From the NCBI GenBank assembly GCA_050260095.1, contig JBLNBQ010000104.1, positions 1-11,134 on the forward strand: DNA of 11,134 nucleotides. Reading direction: 5' to 3'. Made by a program: the position numbers and the translations under genes. Below, one piece after another: positions 6,350-11,134 of this stretch; the first letter of the stretch is position 1, and each line of letters starts with the position of its first letter. The notes beneath the pieces are model-generated. The model saw only the letters and a program-made list of their open reading frames with translations, was not told where the DNA came from and ran no database searches. Source of the DNA: JBLNBQ01 sp050260095 (GTDB lineage: Bacteria > Bacillota > UBA5301 > DYFA01).

Positions 6350-6598
6350 ATGAAGGATCACCGGGTTGCGACTTGTTGCCTTCGGGATCTTCCCGTGGGG
6401 TCGAGGGCCATCGTCTCCTCGATCACGGCCCAGGGGCTGGTCAGGCGCAGGCTGCTGGATTTGGGACTCGTTCCGGGGACCGAGGTGGCCGCCTTAAGGA
6501 AGAGCCCGCTGGGAGATCCGACTGCCTTTGCGATCAGGGGGGCCACCATCGCCTTGCGCAGCGAGGACTCGGCGACGGTCGCAGTCCATTGCAGATAG
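6350..6598 (+). CDS. feoA: Ferrous iron transport accessory protein FeoA
   Basis: 82 residues, normal for FeoA, a small cytoplasmic SH3-like protein that binds FeoB and is needed for Fe(II) uptake. The family pattern is clear: LRDLPVGSRAIVSSI, then RRRLLDLGLVPGTEV, LRKSPLGDPTAFAIRG and ALRSEDSATVAV. The start is ATG 6350, supported by GGAGGTGG nine bases upstream. The same frame is open back to GTG 6197, but those 51 residues are a PIN-toxin stub plus linker and are not part of FeoA. It heads feoA-feoB(G)-feoB(permease), with 18 bases to the next start. Confidence 0.93.
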   Translation: MKDHRVATCCLRDLPVGSRAIVSSITAQGLVRRRLLDLGLVPGTEVAALRKSPLGDPTAFAIRGATIALRSEDSATVAVHCR

Positions 6599-6616
6599 GA
6601 ACGGGAGGGGTCGAGG

Positions 6617-7405
6617 ATGGGCTTGACTTCCCGCTCATCAGGGCTGGCAGTCCTGCAGAACACGGGGCAGCTCGCCCGACGCTCCGACCAACTGGTGGTA
6701 GCGCTAGCGGGCAATCCGAACACGGGCAAGAGCACGGTGTTTAACGCGCTGACCGGGCTCAACCAGCATACCGGCAACTGGCCCGGCAAGACGGTGGCTC
6801 AGGCCCACGGCACGTACACCTATCGGAACAGGTCTTTTCTCCTGGTCGACTTACCGGGGACCTACTCATTGCTCGCCAGCTCGGTGGAGGAGCAGATCGC
6901 CCGGGACTACCTCTGCTTCAACCGTCCCGACGCGACCGTGGTGGTCGTCGATGCCACCTGTCTGGAACGCAACCTGAACCTGGTCTTGCAGGTCATGGAG
7001 ATAACGAATAAGGTTGTCGTCTGTGTCAATCTGATCGACGAGGCAAGGCGCAAGGGCGTACTGATCAACCGGGAGGCGCTGGCGGAAGAGCTCGGGATCC
7101 CGGTGGTCTTGACCACGGCGCGATCTGGAGAGGGACTGAAAGAACTGAGAGCGGTGGTGCTCGGGGTGGCCGAAGGCACCGTGACGCCCCGGCCGAGGCT
7201 GGTGCGGTACCGCGCGGACGTGGAGTCGGCCGTCTCGGCGTTGGAACAGGCGATCGCCACGGGGGTTGACAACTTGAGCCCGAGGTGGGTCGCCCTCCGT
7301 CTGCTCGACCACGATGAGGCGCTCCTCTCATCACTGCTGGGCTCCTCACCCGAAGGGGCGGCCCTTCAGGCGCTCTCTCAGGAGGTGCGGGAGAGATGGG
7401 CATAG
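6617..7405 (+). CDS. feoB: FeoB GTPase-domain protein (N-terminal half of a split FeoB)
   Basis: 262 residues carrying only the cytoplasmic NFeoB part of the ferrous iron transporter: a GTPase that gates the permease, plus its helical bundle. G motifs: G1 GNPNTGKST (32-40), the G2 region NWPGKTV with Thr59, G3 DLPGTYSL (78-85), G4 NLID (138-141), and G5 around TTARSGEG (166-173). Residues ~185-262 are the GDI-like helical domain. There are no membrane segments. It starts at ATG 6617 behind GGGAGGGG. Its TAG (7403-7405) overlaps the permease ATG (7396), which has its own AGGAGG, so this is a genuine two-gene FeoB, not a sequencing frameshift. Separate FeoB GTPase and permease genes are known in some clostridia. 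Confidence 0.93.
   Translation: MGLTSRSSGLAVLQNTGQLARRSDQLVVALAGNPNTGKSTVFNALTGLNQHTGNWPGKTVAQAHGTYTYRNRSFLLVDLPGTYSLLASSVEEQIARDYLCFNRPDATVVVVDATCLERNLNLVLQVMEITNKVVVCVNLIDEARRKGVLINREALAEELGIPVVLTTARSGEGLKELRAVVLGVAEGTVTPRPRLVRYRADVESAVSALEQAIATGVDNLSPRWVALRLLDHDEALLSSLLGSSPEGAALQALSQEVRERWA
7380..7387 (+). promoter_or_regulatory. Ribosome binding site of the FeoB permease gene
   Basis: AGGAGGTG within the end of the GTPase gene, ten bases between AGGAGG and ATG 7396. A dedicated site argues that the FeoB split is an evolved gene boundary. Confidence 0.75.
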
Positions 7406-8730
7406 ATGTTCGCGACGTGATTGTGGCCGACATCTACTCCAGAGCGCAGGAGGTAGCCCGAAAGTGCGTTCTGACTGACGCACGAGGAAAGGTTGACTGG
7501 GACCGCAGGCTGGATGACATCCTCACTTCCAGGCTGTTTGGTTTTCCCATCATGCTGGGCCTGCTCGCGGTCGTCTTCTGGCTAACCGTGACCGGGGCCA
7601 ACTACCCATCTCAGCTATTGGCCAAAGCACTCTTCTGGGGCCAGGATGAATTGACGGACCTCTTCATGCAAGTCGGCGCTCCGGCCTGGTTGCACGGGGT
7701 TCTGGTGCTAGGCGTGTACAGGACGGTGGCTTGGGTGGTCTCCGTGATGCTGCCGCCCATGGCGATCTTCTTTCCTTGCTTCACTCTCCTTGAGGACCTG
7801 GGCTACCTGGCGCGGGTCACGTTCAACCTGGACGGGTTCTTCAAGAAGTGCGGGGCGCACGGCAAGCAGGCTCTGACCATGTGCATGGGATTCGGCTGCA
7901 ACGCCGCCGGGGTGATCGCCTGCCGGATCATTGACTCGCCGCGCGAGCGGCTGATCGCGACGCTCACGAATAACTTCGTTCCCTGTAACGGGCGGTTTCC
8001 GACCCTAATCATGCTGTCATCTCTCCTGGTCGCGGGCACGGCGGCCTTCAGCCTGTCCACAGCGTACGCCAGCGCGGTGGTGGTCGCGTTCGTCCTCCTG
8101 GGCATTGCGATCACCCTGGGGGTGTCATGGCTGCTGTCGCGCACCCTGCTGCGCGGCGTCCCCTCCTCCTTCGCTCTGGAGCTTCCCCCGTACCGCAAAC
8201 CGCAGGTAGGGGGGGTGCTTGTCCGTTCAATCCTCGATCGCACCATATTCGTTCTGATGCGGGCCGTGGTGGTGGCCGCTCCCGCAGGCGCACTGGTCTG
8301 GATCCTCGGTAATCTAGACATCCAGGGGCAGAGCGTAATCACCCACGTGAGCACCTGGTTGGCTCCCCTGGGAAAGGCGATCGGGCTCGATGGGTTCATT
8401 CTCACCGCCTTCCTCCTTGGGCTGCCGGCGAATGAGATCGTGATGCCGATCCTCATCATGAGCTATATGTCCCGCGGCAGTCTGGTCGAGCTAGATAGCC
8501 TGCCGGCGCTGCGCGCACTCCTTGTCGCCAACGGCTGGACGTGGCTGACCGCGGTCAACATGATGCTGTTTTCGCTGCTTCACTATCCGTGCAGCACCAC
8601 CCTGCTGACGATTCACAGAGAGACCGGCAGCGTAAGGTGGACGGTCTTGGCGGCGCTGATTCCGCTGGTCATCGCACTGGCCGTGTGTTTTCTGGTGGCG
8701 CAGTCAGTCCGTATCCTTGGCCTGGCTTAA
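7396..8730 (+). CDS. feoB: FeoB permease-domain protein (membrane half of a split FeoB)
   Basis: 444 residues forming the inner-membrane Fe(II) channel. After an amphipathic lead (residues 1-45; DWDRRLDDILTSRLFG) come many hydrophobic segments (~48-70, 95-125, 205-245, 285-305, 330-350, 385-405, 415-440). Two Gate-type repeats are marked by GFGCNAAGVIACR (Cys near 168) with FVPCNGRFP (Cys near 197), and by LGLPANEIVMPI near 335-350. The conserved FeoB end YPCSTTLLTIHRETGS is followed by a last membrane helix. The three Cys motifs match pore positions seen in FeoB. GTPase plus permease total about 706 residues, the size of ordinary fused FeoB. Its last 27 bases overlap, tail to tail, the 3' end of the DtxR-family gene. 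Confidence 0.92.
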   Translation: MGIDVRDVIVADIYSRAQEVARKCVLTDARGKVDWDRRLDDILTSRLFGFPIMLGLLAVVFWLTVTGANYPSQLLAKALFWGQDELTDLFMQVGAPAWLHGVLVLGVYRTVAWVVSVMLPPMAIFFPCFTLLEDLGYLARVTFNLDGFFKKCGAHGKQALTMCMGFGCNAAGVIACRIIDSPRERLIATLTNNFVPCNGRFPTLIMLSSLLVAGTAAFSLSTAYASAVVVAFVLLGIAITLGVSWLLSRTLLRGVPSSFALELPPYRKPQVGGVLVRSILDRTIFVLMRAVVVAAPAGALVWILGNLDIQGQSVITHVSTWLAPLGKAIGLDGFILTAFLLGLPANEIVMPILIMSYMSRGSLVELDSLPALRALLVANGWTWLTAVNMMLFSLLHYPCSTTLLTIHRETGSVRWTVLAALIPLVIALAVCFLVAQSVRILGLA

Positions 8731-9255
8731 GGGTGGCGGGGTGGGAGACCGGTTGGCGCGGCGAGGTTGTCGTACCTTGCCGCCAAACCGGCGCATCTGC
8801 TTGACGCGGTCGAGTTCGGCGATGTGCGGGGGAGGCACTTCCATCCGGCCCTCGCTCATCAGGAAGCGGTCAAACGCGGCGAGCGTCTCTGCGCCGTTGG
8901 CAAAGCGAATCAGGCGATCGATACCCATCACCACGCTGGGAGAGATGTAGTGCTCCATCGATTCGACTTCTTCCGCGATATCGCATTCGATGCGGAGCAG
9001 CTTCAAGAATTCTTTCAGTGTCCGGTTCCGTCGCACAAGGTAGTTCCCAACTGAGAAGCCCTTGGCAGTCAGCGTAACCTCTTCGTAGGCCCGGTAGTCG
9101 ACGTAGCCAGCGCCGCCCAGCCTTCTCAGCGCCTTCGTCACCGAGGGCAGCGAGACATTCAGGCTCACCGCCAGGCTCGTCGCCTTTACCTGCCCGGTCT
9201 CCATGCTGAAGCGGTAGATCTCTTCCAGGTAGTCTTCGAGGCTCGGGGTGAGCAC
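8704..9255 (-). CDS. DtxR/MntR-family metal-dependent transcriptional repressor
   Basis: 183 residues. The N-terminal winged helix is canonical: TPSLEDYLEEIYRF, then VSLPSVTKALRRLGGAGYV, then VTLTAKG. The dimerisation and metal-binding helices follow: RRNRTLKEFLKLL and EEVESMEHYIS. Compared with Bacillus MntR, ligands Asp8, Glu11, Glu98, Glu101 and His102 are present, but the normally invariant His77 is Asn77 (AAC). Asp8 and Glu98 are MntR-like, not DtxR/IdeR-like. There is no SH3 domain; the extra ~45 residues end in a Pro/Arg-rich tail. The start is GTG 9255 behind GGAGGAAG (9264-9271). Convergent with feo and overlapping it by 27 bases, it is the likely regulator of feoAB, of its own gene or of both. 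Whether it senses Mn(II) or Fe(II) cannot be settled from the sequence. Confidence 0.9.
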   Translation of the reverse strand: MLTPSLEDYLEEIYRFSMETGQVKATSLAVSLNVSLPSVTKALRRLGGAGYVDYRAYEEVTLTAKGFSVGNYLVRRNRTLKEFLKLLRIECDIAEEVESMEHYISPSVVMGIDRLIRFANGAETLAAFDRFLMSEGRMEVPPPHIAELDRVKQMRRFGGKVRQPRRANRSPTPPPLSQAKDTD

Positions 9256-9290
9256 AGGTCATTCTTCCTCCCGTCCATTCGTATTCGGGT

Positions 9291-9307
9291 GTTGCCTCGA
9301 AGTTAAC
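9291..9307. promoter_or_regulatory. Candidate autoregulatory operator of the DtxR-family gene
   Basis: GTTGCCTCGAAGTTAAC is an imperfect 17-bp dyad (GTTnnCTnnnAGnnAAC) 36 bases upstream of GTG 9255. On the minus strand a possible promoter overlaps it: TTAACT, 17-base spacer, TACGAA, both elements weak. The GTTAAC half recurs in the dyad before feoA. Suggestive only. Confidence 0.25.
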
Positions 9308-9381
9308 TCGTGATGTGACGATTCCGGCGCTACACCCGAGGCGCACGACGAAGAGAGTGTTTGTGGCGTTCCTGCGCTAGC

Positions 9382-9400
9382 CTTGGCCAAGCTGGCCAAG
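9382..9400. repeat. Strong hairpin (8-bp perfect stem, 3-base loop)
   Basis: CTTGGCCA-AGC-TGGCCAAG. It lies about 160 bases beyond the amidohydrolase stop. On neither strand is it followed by a T run, so it is not a standard intrinsic terminator. It could be an RNA-stabilising stem, a Rho-dependent end, or a protein site. Confidence 0.5.
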
Positions 9401-9562
9401 AACCCTTGCGCCAAACCGGATGGGTATGGCACCTCGGGGGAGCCACCAGTCGACGGGGAACCTTGCGGGCTGTCTCGCCGCCAAGCTCAACGGGCGGGTC
9501 GGCCCAAGGATTGTCTACGTGCTCACCACCGGGTGGACCGACGGCGAAGAGGCGGTGATTTG

Positions 9563-11134
9563 CTACGCCTCTCTCCGCCACACGACCCGTCCCCCCACCA
9601 TCGTCAGCAACACCCGTATCTCTCTGATCTCCTCCTCGGGGCAGGTCAGGTAGTCGCGGTCGAGGACGATGAGGTCGGCGAGTTTGCCGGGCTCGAGGCT
9701 GCCTTTACGCGACTCGGTGAAGGTGGCGTAGGCGGCGTTCGAGGTGTAGTGGCGCAGGGCGGCGGCCCGGGAGAGGCGCTGTTCGGGGTGGATGGCAGTG
9801 CCCTGCGCGGTCCGGCGGGTGACCAGGGAGTAGAGGGCGAGCCAGGGGCTGTAGGGGTTCACGGACCGGACGGGGTCCCACTTGACCATGTGGTCGCTTC
9901 CGCCAGCGGCGACGATGCCGAGTTCCTCCATGGTCCGGAAGGGGTAGAAGCTGGCGAGGGCCGCCGGGGAGAGGACCTGGGCGAGAGCGGCGGCGTCCTT
10001 GTAGAACCAGGCCATCTGGCTGAAGACGACGAGCTGCTTCTCGGCGGCGAAGGCCAGTGTCTCGGGGGGCAGGAAGTCGCCGTGGAAGGTGCTCCAGCGC
10101 CGGCCGGCGATGGGTGTCGCGGCGTCGACCTGGCGGTAGCCTTCGAAGAGGACGTCGTGGGCGGCGTCGCCGATGCAGTGGGCGGTCATCTGCAGGCCCA
10201 GCTTCAGCGCCACCCGGCCGGCCTTGGCGTAGGTCGCCGGCGCATGCAGCACGACGCCGCGGTAGCCAGGGTCGCTATGGCCGAACATCCGCCGGGCGGC
10301 GGGGCCGGTCGCTCCGTAACCCTCCCGCATGTAGGCGGTGCCGGTTAGGATGCCGCCGTCCACCCAGGCTTTGAGGAAGCGCAGCTTGCCCCAGTCGTCG
10401 GGCGTGCGGACCGCCTTGGCCAGGGCGAGCACCTGCCCGGCGATCTCCGCCTCGGAGCCGGCGAGGTCGGGACAGGCCGAGTAGGTGAGGCGGGCGGTGA
10501 GGCGCCCCTGTGCTAAGAGGTCGGCGTAGGCGTCGAGGGAGGCGGGGGTCGTCAGCCCCTCGGTGACGGAGGTCAGGCCGGCCTGGTTGTAGCGGCGGAG
10601 CATCTCAAAGACCGCCTCGGCGCGCTCGGCCCGGGTGAGCGGCGCAGGCTGCGGGCAGAACCGGGAGACCAGGTGCTGGCTGCGCAGGAGCATGCCGGTG
10701 GGCTCGCCGGTGCGGGGGTCTTTGACGATCTCCCCGGCTTCCGGCTGGGGCGTGTCTTTGGTGATGCCCGCCAGGCGCAGCGCGCAGGAGTTGGCCTGGC
10801 CGGAGTAAGCGCCGTCGACGAGCACCGGGTGCTCCGGCGCGACATGGTCCAGCTCTTCTTTGGTCGGGTAGCGGAGTTCGGCGAGGCGGAGCGGGTAGGT
10901 GTAGCGGAACCAGAGCCATTCGCCCGCAGGCAGCGTCTTGACGCTGTGCTCGATGTGGGCCAGCAGCTCTTCGACGGAGCCGGGAACGTACATCTCGCCC
11001 CGGTACTCGCTCTCCGCCGGGCCGCTCACGTGGGTGTGGGTGTCGTTCAGGCCCGGGAGGACCGTCCGGCCGCCGAGGTCGATCCGTTCTGCCCCGGGCT
11101 CGGCCAGGGCCAGCATCTCTTCACTCCGGCCGAC
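9563..11134 (-). CDS. YtcJ-like metal-dependent amidohydrolase, 5' partial
   Basis: The frame is open to the right edge. The residues just before Met 11116 read VGRSEE, the usual start-proximal sequence of this family, so the true start lies outside; 524 codons including the stop are visible. The fold is a TIM-barrel amidohydrolase (Amidohydro_3 type). PGLNDTHTHV supplies the metal-binding HxH (27 and 29 counting from Met 11116). AWVDGGILTGTAYM, MTAHCIGDAAHD, STFHGDFLPPE and AGGSDHMVKWDP carry the later conserved His and Asp. The C-terminal small beta domain ends with GSLEPGKLADLIVLDRDYL and GGRVVWRREA, as in full members. Such enzymes hydrolyse C-N bonds in formamides, N-acyl compounds or cyclic amides; substrate cannot be predicted. 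It is separate from the regulator gene downstream by ~307 bases and is probably an independent unit. Confidence 0.88.
   Translation of the reverse strand, partial: VGRSEEMLALAEPGAERIDLGGRTVLPGLNDTHTHVSGPAESEYRGEMYVPGSVEELLAHIEHSVKTLPAGEWLWFRYTYPLRLAELRYPTKEELDHVAPEHPVLVDGAYSGQANSCALRLAGITKDTPQPEAGEIVKDPRTGEPTGMLLRSQHLVSRFCPQPAPLTRAERAEAVFEMLRRYNQAGLTSVTEGLTTPASLDAYADLLAQGRLTARLTYSACPDLAGSEAEIAGQVLALAKAVRTPDDWGKLRFLKAWVDGGILTGTAYMREGYGATGPAARRMFGHSDPGYRGVVLHAPATYAKAGRVALKLGLQMTAHCIGDAAHDVLFEGYRQVDAATPIAGRRWSTFHGDFLPPETLAFAAEKQLVVFSQMAWFYKDAAALAQVLSPAALASFYPFRTMEELGIVAAGGSDHMVKWDPVRSVNPYSPWLALYSLVTRRTAQGTAIHPEQRLSRAAALRHYTSNAAYATFTESRKGSLEPGKLADLIVLDRDYLTCPEEEIREIRVLLTMVGGRVVWRREA

Larger units (their letters stand above)
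9256..9562. other. Intergenic region between amidohydrolase and DtxR-family gene
   Basis: No gene that I recognise on either strand. Plus-strand and minus-strand frames stay open across 9383-9560 and have reasonable composition, for example LNGRVGPRIVYVLTTGWTDG on the plus strand from 9420. None has a family signature or a convincing ribosome binding site. The region contains the hairpin at 9382-9400 and the putative operator/promoter of the regulator gene. Confidence 0.4.

Noticed and set aside
6197..6598. A 133-residue FeoA with an N-terminal extension
   Set aside because: The first ~27 residues are the start of a PIN toxin with its own ribosome binding site; the FeoA domain has its own GGAGGTGG and ATG at 6350.
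7803..8459. 218-residue minus-strand frame opposite the FeoB permease
   Set aside because: No ribosome binding site or family resemblance; it mirrors a strongly conserved membrane protein on the plus strand.
9383..10348. 321-residue plus-strand open frame
   Set aside because: Most of it is antisense to the amidohydrolase, with low-complexity Gly/Val/Glu composition typical of a shadow frame in GC-rich DNA.

Overview
The window is GC-rich bacterial DNA with strong AGGAGG-type ribosome binding sites, several GTG/TTG starts and tightly overlapping genes. A two-piece FeoB, a DtxR/MntR-type regulator and a Wadjet-type SMC operon would all fit a high-GC member of the Bacillota (Symbiobacterium/Moorella-like clostridial lineages). 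That placement is inference from gene style, not a phylogenetic result.

Layout. Positions 1-4725 (+) hold the last two genes of a Wadjet plasmid-defence operon. They are the SMC-like ATPase JetC (5' end outside the window) and the Toprim-containing nuclease subunit JetD, joined by an ATGA start/stop overlap. JetA and JetB are expected just upstream, outside the window. Positions 4726-6280 form a scar zone with remains of several small genes. These are an ArsR-type helix-turn-helix fragment (+), a HepT-like HEPN gene (-) whose 3' half has been replaced by the antisense of that ArsR fragment, an apparently intact MntA nucleotidyltransferase (-), and the abutting ends of a vapBC toxin-antitoxin pair (+): antitoxin C-terminus, then the first ~27 residues of a PIN toxin.

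Positions 6350-8730 (+) are a ferrous-iron uptake operon: feoA, a separate FeoB GTPase-domain gene, and a separate FeoB membrane-permease gene, each with its own ribosome binding site. The vapC remnant reads in frame straight into feoA, so a naive gene call would give a false 133-residue 'FeoA'. Facing the operon and overlapping its 3' end is a DtxR/MntR-family metal-dependent repressor (9255-8704, -), the obvious candidate regulator of feo. One of its usual metal ligands (His77 in MntR numbering) is Asn. After a ~307-bp gap with a strong hairpin but no recognised gene, the 3' part of a YtcJ-like amidohydrolase runs off the right edge (11134-9563, -).

How it fits together: the left third is an anti-plasmid defence module, the middle is an eroded toxin-antitoxin junction that looks like the border of a defence island, and the right half is housekeeping metal uptake with its probable regulator plus an unrelated hydrolase. 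I see no convincing wholly new system. The most notable features are the rearranged HEPN/ArsR junction, the vapC-feoA read-through, the split FeoB, the divergent JetC signature motif and the altered ligand set of the metal regulator.
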